In this document: piece by piece, positions 33,078 to 41,720 of the stretch
Layout: every line of letters begins with the position of its first letter
How positions within the stretch are numbered: the stretch's first letter is position 1
Source of the DNA: Clostridia bacterium
GTDB lineage: Bacteria > Bacillota > Clostridia > Oscillospirales > Acutalibacteraceae
DNA length: 64,000 nt
NCBI GenBank assembly: GCA_017631795.1
Contig: JAGBSO010000029.1
Span: forward strand, 1 to 64,000
Direction of reading: 5' to 3'
Notes under the pieces: generated by a model
The model's input: only the letters and a program-made list of their open reading frames with translations
Told to the model about the DNA's origin: nothing
Databases searched by the model: none
Translations under genes and position numbers: made by a program

Positions 33078-34469
33078 TTATTCCGAAATTGAGAAAAACG
33101 ACAAAATTTCACTTCGTGTTATGCCGTATTCTTCGCCTGTTTCAGTAATTTTATAAGCATATTGATAATTTTTTCCTGTTGCAAGAAGTGTCGATTCACT
33201 GATAGTTTCTGTCACATCCACGGCACTTATTGTAAACAGAAGTACAGACTCATTATCAGCATCCGGATTTTCTGTATTATTGCGAAGGAAAAACTGAGAC
33301 ATTCCTTCATCCGGATAAAATCTGACGCACCAGTCACTCATTCTGTCTTCATCATATTTTATAATGAATCCGTCATCTTCGTTTTTTATATAACTGTCAG
33401 CAATTGTGAAATTGCCGTCATTAAATTTTTTCCAATGTGTAATATACACATTTTCGGTAATGGTAATAACTTCTGTACCCTGTGTTTTTTTTCTTACAAT
33501 GCTGCTGTCCTGCAAAAGAGTTGTAACAGGAATCTCTATTTCATCATCCCTGTCAATATTTCTGCACAACAAAGGCAGCGAACGGCTTGTGGGACTGCTT
33601 GCAACCGAAATTACATCAAAAGTTATTGCTGATGCAAGCGTATTGTTTTCACGATCCCAATAAAGCATTTCCGTAAGATAAGCATCGCCTGCAACTTCAT
33701 CAACGTACAGATATCGTGTTCCGTCAGCTCTGCCTGCTGTTATTGACATTATTGAAGTTGTTCCTGAAAACAGACTTACCTGACCGACTGCACTTATCTG
33801 ATATCCCGAATTATCGGATTCCGACATTTTAAGAAGTCTGGCTTCGGTGGTATATGTGTCAGAAGTAGAATTGATGAGAGCCAGCAGAATTTCTTTTTCG
33901 CTGTCATAATCAAGATCTGTAATATACATTGCCGTATATGATTCAATTGCAAGAATATTGTAATTGAGCTCCTGTGAGTTTTTCTGGGAACAAAAAACGG
34001 AAAGCTTTTTATTTGCCTTGGAATCAATTGAACTCCAACCGACAAATATTTCATCAATACCGTCACTGTTCAGGTCACAGAATTCTATCGAATATACGTC
34101 ATTTCCCTCTCCGGGTGTATCCGACACGGGAATCCATTCATCCCCTGCATAATCCAACATATACATATGAACAAGCATTTCTTCTGTTTTAAGCGAATAA
34201 AAAACAAATGCTTCATCATTTCCGTCATTATCACAGTCATATCTGATATATGCTGAACGGTATTCACCTGCCGAGGGATATTTTAGAATATATTCACCTT
34301 TTTCGCTGACTGCTTTTTCAAAAGCCTCCTGTAATTTACCGTCTTCACCTGAAAGTTTAGGCGGTCTTACAAGATTTTCGGGAGAATTGAGGGTCAATGC
34401 TTCACAACCGCTCAGAAATATCACAAATGCAATCAATATCGCAAAAACCGAAACTGTTCTTTTTTTCAT
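33078..34469 (-). CDS. Lipoprotein with FG-GAP/EF-hand-like repeats
   Basis: The 463-residue product starts with a lipoprotein signal (FLSGC, Cys22 lipidated). At least four short acidic loops are spaced through the protein: YDCDNDGNDEAFVFY, DLNSDGIDEIFVGW, DLDYDSEKEILLAL and NIDRDDEIEIPV. They resemble the Ca-binding turns of FG-GAP/VCBS beta-propellers. No enzymatic motif was seen. It lies directly upstream of a two-component system (16 nt), so it might be an extracellular partner of the sensor; this is inference. Confidence 0.75.
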   Translation of the reverse strand: MKKRTVSVFAILIAFVIFLSGCEALTLNSPENLVRPPKLSGEDGKLQEAFEKAVSEKGEYILKYPSAGEYRSAYIRYDCDNDGNDEAFVFYSLKTEEMLVHMYMLDYAGDEWIPVSDTPGEGNDVYSIEFCDLNSDGIDEIFVGWSSIDSKANKKLSVFCSQKNSQELNYNILAIESYTAMYITDLDYDSEKEILLALINSTSDTYTTEARLLKMSESDNSGYQISAVGQVSLFSGTTSIMSITAGRADGTRYLYVDEVAGDAYLTEMLYWDRENNTLASAITFDVISVASSPTSRSLPLLCRNIDRDDEIEIPVTTLLQDSSIVRKKTQGTEVITITENVYITHWKKFNDGNFTIADSYIKNEDDGFIIKYDEDRMSDWCVRFYPDEGMSQFFLRNNTENPDADNESVLLFTISAVDVTETISESTLLATGKNYQYAYKITETGEEYGITRSEILSFFSISE

Positions 34470-34487
34470 TGTCCCTCACTCCAATCA

Positions 34488-35522
34488 TCAGTTTTCTGCG
34501 TCTGCAGGACTGAATGTAATTTTTATATTGAAAGTAAATATACTTTCTGAAATATCTATACCGTCAGGCAATTCGATTTCTGAAGATTCAACATAATAAA
34601 CATTTACTCCTTCAGAAAGTTCGGAATAATCTACTGTAAGTACAGGGATAGTTTCCTTGTCATACCCGGATCCGGTATCTATTTTTGCAGGAATTGTATC
34701 GATGCTGAATGACACATTGGTTTCTCCTGTTTTTTCGCCGGTAAACACAACTTCAGGAATCAGCTCTGCAATTTTATCAATATTGATCTTTACAAAGAAT
34801 TCCTGAGAATCAACAATCTCAACATATTTATTGACTGAAACCGTTTCAGATGCATTTGCGCCTTCAAGACTCAATGCAACAGGAAGTGTTATTGTTTCAA
34901 AAAGAAGATCTTCGGGGTAATTCGGATCAGCAATAACGTTTACAATTTTATTCATTTCAGTCTCGGGACCTTTTATTGTAACAGATGAAACTGTAAGGTC
35001 TGCTGAGTTCAACTGATAACCGTCTGCTATTTTTTCAGATATAAGCGTCGGATCCAGCTGAATATCAAATTTTTTCTCAAGCTCAGTATCAAAATAAATA
35101 TCAACATATGTTTTTGACTGTGCTGAAATTGTTATATCCTGACTGTTTTCCTTTAAGGATACTTTCAATGCAAGCTGTGAAACACCTGCAGAGTCAACAG
35201 TATTGAGGTTTGCCGAAACAAGAATATCATCAGGTGTAAGTGATGTTATAAGATATCTTGGTCCTGTTACCGTTACATCTATTTTTTCAGAACTCTGCCA
35301 GAAATTCTTATAACCTTTCTGAGCAACAAGACTGTTTTCTGTGTTTACGGTAATTGGCACATTATAAATCGTGTATGATTCTTCAGGACTTGCATACATC
35401 GCAACAGCAACCCAGATAAGAAATGCTATAACGAGTGAAAGAAACAGAACGAACTTATTACTGTTCATAAGATCATTGAGTGTCTTTATTTTATGTCCTT
35501 TTTTTACGGGAGCATTACTCAT
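34488..35522 (-). CDS. cdaR: YbbR-domain protein, CdaA regulator CdaR
   Basis: The 344-residue protein has one N-terminal membrane helix (about 26-46) and an extracellular part made of about four YbbR repeats (for example VPITVNTEN, ITVSSVTIKGPETEMNKI, IVDSQEFFVKINIDKI). CdaR binds and tunes the diadenylate cyclase CdaA. It overlaps the cdaA stop by four bases, as in the cdaA-cdaR-glmM operon of other Firmicutes. glmM is not next to it here. Confidence 0.92.
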   Translation of the reverse strand: MSNAPVKKGHKIKTLNDLMNSNKFVLFLSLVIAFLIWVAVAMYASPEESYTIYNVPITVNTENSLVAQKGYKNFWQSSEKIDVTVTGPRYLITSLTPDDILVSANLNTVDSAGVSQLALKVSLKENSQDITISAQSKTYVDIYFDTELEKKFDIQLDPTLISEKIADGYQLNSADLTVSSVTIKGPETEMNKIVNVIADPNYPEDLLFETITLPVALSLEGANASETVSVNKYVEIVDSQEFFVKINIDKIAELIPEVVFTGEKTGETNVSFSIDTIPAKIDTGSGYDKETIPVLTVDYSELSEGVNVYYVESSEIELPDGIDISESIFTFNIKITFSPADAEN

Positions 35523-36424
35523 TTTGTTCTGTCCCCCTTTGATTTTCTGAATGAAAACTTTTTCTTTCCGGATTCGTTTTCATCATTATCAGAACCGATA
35601 AGAAGTTCTGCAAGGATTTCTCGAAGCTCAGCATCAGAAAGACCTCTCTGCAGTTTTCCGTCCTTTGCAACAGAAATAATACCGGTTTCTTCACTTGTAA
35701 CTACAGCTATCGCATCAGAACGCAGTGAAACTTCCATTGCAGCTCTGTGACGGGTACCGACATGCTCTGTAACCTCTTTTTCATTCTTGAGAGGAACAAC
35801 ACATCTTGCAGCAACGATTCTGCCGTCTTTTATGACAATTGCGCCGTCATGAAGTGCTGCTTTCGGATAAAATATACTCAGGAGCATTTCTGTTGTGACG
35901 CATGAATCAATGGGCACACTCTGTCTTGTTATATCACCGAGCAAAGACTTACGCTGAAAAACAATGAGTGAACCTGTCTTGCTTTCACTCATCTGAGCAC
36001 ATGCACGGCAGACATTATTGATAACATCATAAGTTTCTTCATTGTTGCCCTTTGAACTGAAAAGTGACAAAAATGCAAAATTACGTTTCTGCCCCATTCT
36101 TTCAAGAGCCTGTCGTATTTCACCGCTGAAGACAATTGCAAATATTATAAGCAAGTCACTGATAACGTTACTGAATATGAATTTACTTGCATTCATTTCC
36201 AGCAGGTTTACCACAAGGTAAAGCACTGCAACAAGCGCAACACCTTTGATAATCTGAATTGACTGGGTTTTTCTCATCTGAATTATCAGTGCATATACAA
36301 TGATTGCAACAAAAAGTATATCAAATACATCTTTGATTGAATTCAGACTCATTACTGCTCCGGCAAATTTATCCCATGTGGAAGCAAGGGTGTCCGAAAT
36401 TGAGAGTAAACCGAAAAAATTCAA
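35519..36424 (-). CDS. cdaA: Diadenylate cyclase CdaA
   Basis: CdaA makes the second messenger c-di-AMP from two ATP. The 301-residue membrane protein has three N-terminal helices (about 32-100), then a DAC domain with the catalytic DGAIVIKDGRIVAARC and GTRHRAAMEVS motifs. The C-terminal tail is charged. Its partner cdaR follows. In Firmicutes c-di-AMP controls potassium and osmolyte balance and cell wall synthesis, in line with the nearby wall genes in the window. Confidence 0.97.
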   Translation of the reverse strand: MNFFGLLSISDTLASTWDKFAGAVMSLNSIKDVFDILFVAIIVYALIIQMRKTQSIQIIKGVALVAVLYLVVNLLEMNASKFIFSNVISDLLIIFAIVFSGEIRQALERMGQKRNFAFLSLFSSKGNNEETYDVINNVCRACAQMSESKTGSLIVFQRKSLLGDITRQSVPIDSCVTTEMLLSIFYPKAALHDGAIVIKDGRIVAARCVVPLKNEKEVTEHVGTRHRAAMEVSLRSDAIAVVTSEETGIISVAKDGKLQRGLSDAELREILAELLIGSDNDENESGKKKFSFRKSKGDRTK

Positions 36425-36457
36425 TTAAATCACCACCTGTGAAGATTTGTTTCTGAT

Positions 36458-36934
36458 TTAAATTGATTCTATAAGGCAGACAGCATGAGAAGAAATACCC
36501 TCAAGTCTGCCTGTGAAACCGAGATTTTCCTCGGTTGTTGCCTTTACATTGATTCTGTCTGCATCAACACCGCAGGCAGCAGCTATATTCTCTGCCATCT
36601 GTTGTGTGAATCTGCCGATTTTAGGTTTCTGTGCTATCACGGTTGCATCAACATTGACAACCGCATAGCCCTTTTCTTTAAGCAAAGCCACAACATGTCT
36701 TAAAAGTATCATGCTGTCGATGCCTTTGTATTTTTCATCACTGTCGGGAAAATGTTTTCCGATGTCACCGAGTGCTGCAGCACCTAAAAGCGCGTCGCTG
36801 ACTGCATGAAGAAGTACATCTGCATCGGAATGACCTAAAAGTCCCATTTCGTAATCGATTTTTACACCGCCTAAAAACAAATCTCTGTTTTCAGCAAAAC
36901 GGTGCACATCATAACCGTGACCGACCCTTATCAT
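36458..36934 (-). CDS. ispF: 2-C-methyl-D-erythritol 2,4-cyclodiphosphate synthase
   Basis: IspF makes the cyclic diphosphate in the MEP route to isoprenoids. The 158-residue protein begins [13 protein letters not shown], with the zinc ligands Asp and His of DVH, and has [30 protein letters not shown] and [16 protein letters not shown]. The ATG at 36934 overlaps the stop of the aminotransferase gene (ATGA), so the frame's 13 extra N-terminal residues are not used. ispD, often its neighbour, is absent. Confidence 0.96.
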   Translation of the reverse strand: MIRVGHGYDVHRFAENRDLFLGGVKIDYEMGLLGHSDADVLLHAVSDALLGAAALGDIGKHFPDSDEKYKGIDSMILLRHVVALLKEKGYAVVNVDATVIAQKPKIGRFTQQMAENIAAACGVDADRINVKATTEENLGFTGRLEGISSHAVCLIESI

Positions 36935-38202
36935 GACAATGCCTCTGCTGCTGCCAGCTTGACAGCGATGCAAAGAAGCTCTGCAGCCTTTTCAAGCTCT
37001 TCAACTGAAGGATAAGAGGGTGCGATTCTGATGTTCTTGTCATCGGGGTCATTCTTGTAGGGGAATGTTGCGCCTACACCTGTGAGTGTGAGACCTGCAT
37101 CCTTGCAAAGCTGACCTGCATATTTTGCACTGCCTGTGTCAACATTGAGTGAAACAAAATATCCGCCGCCGGGTTTGTGCCATGATGCAATACCAAGACC
37201 GCCCAGTTCTTTTTCAAGCATACCGAGAACAGCATCAAACTTGGGACGCATGATTGCAGCATGTTTTTTCATAACTTCTTTGAGCGCATCAACTGTGGGA
37301 TACATCTTTGCATGACGAAGCTGATTCATCTTGTCATAGCTGATGATCTGGATTGTAAGTCTGCCGAGGATTTCTTTGATATTTGCATCAGATGCTGCGA
37401 TTGCGGAAATACCTGCACCGGGGAATGTTACCTTTGAAGTTGAGCAGAACTCAACAAAATTATCTTCTGTGCCGTATTTCTTTGCATAATCGAAGATGTT
37501 TGCAAGTTCGTCGCCTTCTTCATAAATCTCATGGATAATATATGCGTTATCCCAGATTACTCTGAAATCAGGTGCTGCAGGTTTCATCTTTGCAAGACGG
37601 TCAATTGTTTCTTCTGAATATGTAAATCCGTCGGGATTTGAATACTTGGGAACACAGAACATACCCTTTACTGAAGGATCTTTTACAAGTTCTTCAACCA
37701 GATCCATGTCGGGACCTGTTACACTGATGGGTACATTGACCATCCTGATGCCGAAATATTCAGCAATACCGAAATGACGGTCATAACCGGGAACAACAGC
37801 GATGAATTTCACATCTTCCTGCTGACTCCAGGGTTTGCATCCGCCGATACCGTGACTCCAGCACTGTGAAATAAAGCTGAACATCAGTTCAAGACTTGCG
37901 TTACCGCCGATGATGATATTTTTTGTTTCAACACCGAGAAGTTCAACAAAAAGTTCCTTTGCTTCTGCAATACCGTCAAGAAGACCGTAGTTTCTGCAGT
38001 CAAAACCAGTTTTGCTTGTGTAATCTGTAATTTCAAAAGCCTTTTTAAAATCTTCAAAAGCCATATCAAGCTGTACGGGTGAGGGCTTACCTCTTGACAT
38101 ATCAATTGCAAGTCCCTGAGCCTTGACAGCATCATAACGCTTCTGGTTTTCAGCAACAAATGCCGCAAGTTCATCTTTTGTAAATTCTCTTAAAGTTTTC
38201 AT
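36931..38202 (-). CDS. Aspartate aminotransferase, MocR-like subgroup (class Ic)
   Basis: A 423-residue PLP aminotransferase of the Aminotran_MocR family (Pfam PF12897), whose studied members are aspartate aminotransferases. It has [15 protein letters not shown] near the start, [40 protein letters not shown], and [13 protein letters not shown], in which the Lys should bind PLP. There is no DNA-binding domain, so it is an enzyme and not a MocR regulator. It heads the chain ispF-cdaA-cdaR and has a palindromic promoter. Confidence 0.85.
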   Translation of the reverse strand: MKTLREFTKDELAAFVAENQKRYDAVKAQGLAIDMSRGKPSPVQLDMAFEDFKKAFEITDYTSKTGFDCRNYGLLDGIAEAKELFVELLGVETKNIIIGGNASLELMFSFISQCWSHGIGGCKPWSQQEDVKFIAVVPGYDRHFGIAEYFGIRMVNVPISVTGPDMDLVEELVKDPSVKGMFCVPKYSNPDGFTYSEETIDRLAKMKPAAPDFRVIWDNAYIIHEIYEEGDELANIFDYAKKYGTEDNFVEFCSTSKVTFPGAGISAIAASDANIKEILGRLTIQIISYDKMNQLRHAKMYPTVDALKEVMKKHAAIMRPKFDAVLGMLEKELGGLGIASWHKPGGGYFVSLNVDTGSAKYAGQLCKDAGLTLTGVGATFPYKNDPDDKNIRIAPSYPSVEELEKAAELLCIAVKLAAAEALS

Positions 38203-38260
38203 CTTTTTCTCCTGTTCTATAATGCATACTTTTCTTTAAATAATTATTGAATATAATATT

Positions 38261-38306
38261 CTATAATAAATCAATTTATTATAGCACACTCATATTCACA
38301 GCACAA
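38261..38306 (-). promoter_or_regulatory. Promoter with an 11-2-11 palindrome before the aspartate aminotransferase
   Basis: On the minus strand TTGTGC (38301-38306) and TATAAT (38278-38283) are 17 nt apart. A perfect inverted repeat with 11-base arms (38261-38271 and 38274-38284; arm CTATAATAAAT) covers the -10 and start region. The rest of the intergenic stretch to 38470 is AT-rich with no gene. Confidence 0.6.
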
Positions 38307-38474
38307 GTGTTTTTATTAAAAAATTATATATATAATAAAATAAATTATTAGTTAAAGTACTGAATCTATATACATATGACCCGGACAGTGGTGATGTATA
38401 ACAGAGAAAAATCTTTCAAAAAAATCCCTGTGAAAAAAAAATAAAAAAAATTGAAAAAATTTTTAAAAAAAGTG

Positions 38475-38503
38475 TTGACATTTGTGTTTTGATGTGTTAT
38501 ATT
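38475..38503 (+). promoter_or_regulatory. Promoter of the Thr-Tyr tRNA pair
   Basis: TTGACA (38475-38480) and TATATT (38498-38503), 17-nt spacer, 20 nt before tRNA-Thr. Confidence 0.85.
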
Positions 38504-38523
38504 ATGTCTCGCGTTAGAGAGTT

Positions 38524-38599
38524 GCTGGTGTAGCTCAGTTGGTAGAGCAGCTGATTTGTAATCAGCAGGTCGGGGGTTCGAGTCCGTCCACCAGCTCCA
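38524..38599 (+). tRNA. tRNA-Thr (TGT)
   Basis: Acceptor GCTGGTG pairs with CACCAGC; D-stem GCTC/GAGC; anticodon loop TTTGTAA with anticodon TGT; T-loop GTTCGAGTC; CCA encoded. Confidence 0.95.
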
Positions 38600-38633
38600 T
38601 TTTTTATGCTCTTTTAACGAAAAAAAATAAGAT

Positions 38634-38718
<85 letters not shown>

Positions 38719-38724
38719 GAAAGA

Positions 38725-38750
38725 AGCATCGCAAAAGCGGTGCTTTTTTC
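38725..38750 (+). terminator. Terminator of the tRNA operon
   Basis: AGCATCGC/GCGGTGCT stem with an AAAA loop and a run of T, seven bases after tRNA-Tyr. Confidence 0.85.
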
Positions 38751-38804
38751 ATTTTGTCTCACAGATATCATTTTTATAGACACATACATTTCAACAAAAA
38801 AATA

Positions 38805-38834
38805 TTGACTTTTTTTACAACTGTGTCATATAAT
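38805..38834 (+). promoter_or_regulatory. Promoter of the 85-residue acidic protein
   Basis: TTGACT (38805-38810) and TATAAT (38829-38834), 18-nt spacer, 31 nt before the start codon, with CAGGAGG as ribosome binding site. Confidence 0.75.
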
Positions 38835-38865
38835 ATTTACAAATAATTTTCAGGAGGCACAAATC

Positions 38866-39123
38866 ATGAAAAAAGAAAGACGAAATGATATTTATGAAGA
38901 ATTGAGAAATTTTTTAGAAATGCAGGCCGGAATTCCTGAAGAATGGGAAGCAGAAATTCAGGCAATCACTCCTGATGATTCATTTGACGGTCTGGATGTT
39001 ATTGTCGGTCACATGTGCGATGAATGGGGCACAGGTGACACACGTGAATGCTTATCCATGATTGGTGCAGATGAAGATGAAATTGAAAAATTAATAGAAG
39101 ACAATTTTGATTCATGTTTCTGA
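38866..39123 (+). CDS. Small acidic protein of unknown function (85 residues)
   Basis: The protein starts MKKERRNDIYEELRNFLEMQAG and is then strongly acidic (WEAEIQAITPDDSFDGLDVI, GADEDEIEKLIEDN). It is predicted to be soluble and mostly helical. Three Cys (CDEW, ECLS, DSCF) could be of interest. It is a single-gene unit with its own strong promoter, optimal ribosome binding site and a terminator. No family was recognised. Confidence 0.75.
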   Translation: MKKERRNDIYEELRNFLEMQAGIPEEWEAEIQAITPDDSFDGLDVIVGHMCDEWGTGDTRECLSMIGADEDEIEKLIEDNFDSCF

Positions 39124-39150
39124 TATAAAAGACTTATCGTATTTCCAGAT

Positions 39151-39181
39151 AAAAAAAGCACTTCCGAAGAAGTGCTTTTTT
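39151..39181. terminator. Bidirectional terminator
   Basis: GCACTTC/GAAGTGC stem with CGAA loop, flanked by seven A on the left and T on the right. It ends both the 85-residue gene and the converging oxidoreductase gene. Confidence 0.88.
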
Positions 39182-39186
39182 ATATC

Positions 39187-40170
39187 TTAGTCCTGCGGAT
39201 AGACTATTCCTGTTATTTTTCTGATTTCATCCATCTGACGGGTTATGAACAAAGTCTGTTCATGAGTCACAACAGGGCTTTCTTTCAGACCGTCAGAAAC
39301 ACACTCACAGAAGTGTGCAATCTGCTCTTCAAAACCGTTCCCCGCATAAGGTGTGGGGATTTTTTCATGTCTGCCGTCATTGAAAAACAGCTCGATTTCC
39401 TGCGGTGCATAAAATCTTTTAAGGTATGCGTAGCCCTTTGTGCCATAAAGATATCCTTCGTTGGGTTTTCTGAGAAGTGTTGCACTTGAAACATCTGCAA
39501 TTGCACCGTTTTTATATTTTAGAATTGCACATGTGTGGCTGTCCGTACCGTTATAAAAATCGCACTGTGCATTGATTTTTTCAACTTCCCTGCCAAGATA
39601 CCAGCTTGCGAAATTCAGTCCGTACACACCCACATCAAGAAGTGAACCGCCGCCGTTTTCCACTTTAAAAACATGATGTCCCATTTCATCTTCATCCATT
39701 GTGTAACAGAATTTTCCCTCTGCACCGCGGATTTCTCCGAGAATGCCGTCATTGACGATTTCAAGCATTTTTATTGTGCCGGGCACAAGTCTTGCCCACA
39801 TAGCTTCCATAAGAAGAACATTATTTTTCTCGGCACAGCGGAACATATCCTCCGCTTCACGGCTGTTGACCGCCATGGGTTTTTCGCACAGAACATGCTT
39901 ACCGTTGTTCATCATAAGGCATGAACAGGAAAGATGTCCCGAATGCGGCACTGCAATATATGCGGCATCGATCACATCTGAAACTGCCATTTTCTCATAG
40001 CTTTCAAAACGCACGGGAATCCCGAATTCATCACCGAATTTTTCCGCATTTTCCTTTGTTCTTGACGCAACGGCAACAAGCTCTGCACCCTGAACATTTT
40101 TTATCGCTTCGGCAAAACGATGTGCAATCGTACCTGTTCCCACAATTCCGAATCTTACTTTTTCAGCCAT
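39187..40170 (-). CDS. Gfo/Idh/MocA-family oxidoreductase
   Basis: A 327-residue NAD(P)-dependent dehydrogenase. The N-terminal Rossmann fold (VRFGIVGTGTIAHRFAEAI) is followed by HVLCEKPMAVNSREAEDM, with the catalytic Lys in EKPMA, and a C-terminal substrate domain with DVGVYGLNFASWYLG. Substrates in this family are sugars, inositols or trans-dihydrodiols and cannot be assigned. The ATG at 40170 is preferred; a five-residue longer frame has no better signal. It stands alone. Confidence 0.9.
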   Translation of the reverse strand: MAEKVRFGIVGTGTIAHRFAEAIKNVQGAELVAVASRTKENAEKFGDEFGIPVRFESYEKMAVSDVIDAAYIAVPHSGHLSCSCLMMNNGKHVLCEKPMAVNSREAEDMFRCAEKNNVLLMEAMWARLVPGTIKMLEIVNDGILGEIRGAEGKFCYTMDEDEMGHHVFKVENGGGSLLDVGVYGLNFASWYLGREVEKINAQCDFYNGTDSHTCAILKYKNGAIADVSSATLLRKPNEGYLYGTKGYAYLKRFYAPQEIELFFNDGRHEKIPTPYAGNGFEEQIAHFCECVSDGLKESPVVTHEQTLFITRQMDEIRKITGIVYPQD

Positions 40171-40245
40171 GATAAAACCCCACATTCCTGATTTATTTAT
40201 TTCATTCTATCACATTCTTCGCTGCAATTCAACGTACACTTTTTA

Positions 40246-40274
40246 TTGAATTTTATCATTTCTCATGCTATAAT
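40246..40274 (+). promoter_or_regulatory. Promoter of the PstS-like three-gene unit
   Basis: TTGAAT (40246-40251) and TATAAT (40269-40274), 17-nt spacer, about 30 nt before the first start codon, which has AAGGAGGG. Confidence 0.8.
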
Positions 40275-40304
40275 TTAATTACAGAATTATAAGGAGGGTT
40301 CATT

Positions 40305-40553
40305 ATGATGTTTGATTTTACCACATTTTCATTTTACGCTATTCCCGTTGCATCAGTTATATTTTTGGTTGTAAGCATTGTACGTTACATCGTTGCGAAA
40401 AACAAAAACAAAAAGATACCCGACACTTACAGCGAGAGCCAGATAAAAAGCCGTAAAACTTTTCTGATAATTTCAGCGGCAATTGCAGGTGTACTGGCTG
40501 CTGTTATTGTTTGTTTTTACTTCCTGTTGCTTCTTATGGCAAACAGCATGTAA
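40305..40553 (+). CDS. Small membrane protein 1 of the PstS-like unit (82 residues)
   Basis: It has two membrane helices (about 10-30 and 50-78) joined by a basic loop (AKNKNKKIPDTYSESQIKSRK). AAGGAGGG lies 8 nt before the start. It is followed at 11 nt by another small membrane protein and a PstS-like binding protein, probably one operon. Function unknown. Confidence 0.75.
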   Translation: MMFDFTTFSFYAIPVASVIFLVVSIVRYIVAKNKNKKIPDTYSESQIKSRKTFLIISAAIAGVLAAVIVCFYFLLLLMANSM

Positions 40554-40564
40554 GGGTAACTACG

Positions 40565-40705
40565 ATGAAAACAAAAACTTTCACAAAAATTCTAATTACT
40601 GTTATAATCCTGTGTCTTCTTTTCACTCTGGCACATCTCATTTACACAATTTTTGCATACCAGAACTGCTCCGTTATTTATTTCATCTCAAAGGAGCTGT
40701 GGTGA
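40565..40705 (+). CDS. Small membrane protein 2 of the PstS-like unit (46 residues)
   Basis: Starts MKTKTFTKILITVIILCLL, so one N-terminal helix (about 8-30) and then a short tail YQNCSVIYFISKELW. The ribosome binding site is AAGGG. Its stop lies one base before the next ATG, and its last codons contain the AAGGAG of the PstS-like gene, so the two are translationally coupled. Confidence 0.65.
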   Translation: MKTKTFTKILITVIILCLLFTLAHLIYTIFAYQNCSVIYFISKELW

Positions 40706-40706
40706 C

Positions 40707-41693
40707 ATGAAACTGTTTAAACAGATACTTTCGATACTGCTGACAGTGGCAGTTTTTGCTACTTTCAACGGCAGTATGTATCTTCTTATGACACGCAGAC
40801 TCGGAAACAATTTCAGTAATGCCACACAAATAAAAATGATTGATGTGGCAAAGTTTCTGCCCCATGAAGAAGATTCCGAGCTTGTGCGTATTGATTCATC
40901 GCTGAAACTTACCGGAAATCTTCCTGTGCTTGACGGAGCAACTGCACTTGTGCCTGTTTATGCGGCATTTATTGATGCAGTTTACCCCGAAGGCAGTGTT
41001 ACTTTTGAAGGCGGAAGTTTTTCAGATGACAACTACTACGGTGAAAATTTTGCACCCGACAGCAAAATGCAGTACAAAAACTCCGTCCGTGGCTTTACTG
41101 CACTTGTTGACGGTGAAACGGATATTTTCTTCTGCGCTAAACCTTCAGCAGAGCAACAGCAATATGCCGATGAAAAGGGCGTTGAGCTTGTTTACATTCC
41201 GATAGGTCTCGAAGCTTTTGTATTTTTTGTAAATGCAGACAATCCCGTTGACGGGCTTACAACCGAGCAGATACGTGGTATTTACGCAGGTGATTACACA
41301 AACTGGACTGATGTGGGCGGTGTAAACCGTGCCATAAATCCGGTTACAAGACCGCCCGGCAGCGGAAGTCAATCTGCAATGGATTCATTTATGGGTGAAA
41401 GAGAAATCGCTACAAAATCACCTTTCGCTGTTGTGGGAGCTTCAATCGGCTACTCATTCCGTTACTATATGGACGGTGTTGTGGGCAATGATTCGGTAAA
41501 AATGCTTTCTCTGAACGGTGTTTATCCCGATGCAGAGAACATTAAAAACGGCACATATCCCGTCATTGCACAGTTTTATGCAGCCTACCGTGCCGACAAT
41601 ACAAATAAAAATATACCCCTTCTCATTGACTGGATTCTCTCCGATGAAGGTCAGACAATCATCGAAAAAAGCGGGTATGTGAGAATAAAATAG
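40707..41693 (+). CDS. Membrane-anchored PstS-like substrate-binding protein
   Basis: The 328-residue protein has an uncleaved-looking N-terminal helix (about 5-27) and a periplasmic-binding-type domain of the phosphate PstS kind (Pfam PBP_like_2). The anion-binding loop GSGSQSAMDSF (about 225) is like the GSGT motif of PstS, and FFCAKPSAEQQQY and IRGIYAGDYTNWTDVGG are typical of this group. PstC, PstA and PstB are not in the window, so this may be a sensor or a scavenger protein. The ATG at 40707 follows AAGGAG; the longer frame is in the previous gene. Confidence 0.85.
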   Translation: MKLFKQILSILLTVAVFATFNGSMYLLMTRRLGNNFSNATQIKMIDVAKFLPHEEDSELVRIDSSLKLTGNLPVLDGATALVPVYAAFIDAVYPEGSVTFEGGSFSDDNYYGENFAPDSKMQYKNSVRGFTALVDGETDIFFCAKPSAEQQQYADEKGVELVYIPIGLEAFVFFVNADNPVDGLTTEQIRGIYAGDYTNWTDVGGVNRAINPVTRPPGSGSQSAMDSFMGEREIATKSPFAVVGASIGYSFRYYMDGVVGNDSVKMLSLNGVYPDAENIKNGTYPVIAQFYAAYRADNTNKNIPLLIDWILSDEGQTIIEKSGYVRIK

Positions 41694-41720
41694 AACCACC
41701 AGCCGGTGGTTCTATTTTTA
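41692..41720. terminator. Bidirectional terminator between the PstS-like and MATE genes
   Basis: AGAACCACC/GGTGGTTCT stem (41692-41700 with 41705-41713), then ATTTTTAT on plus and ATTTTATT on minus. Confidence 0.85.
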
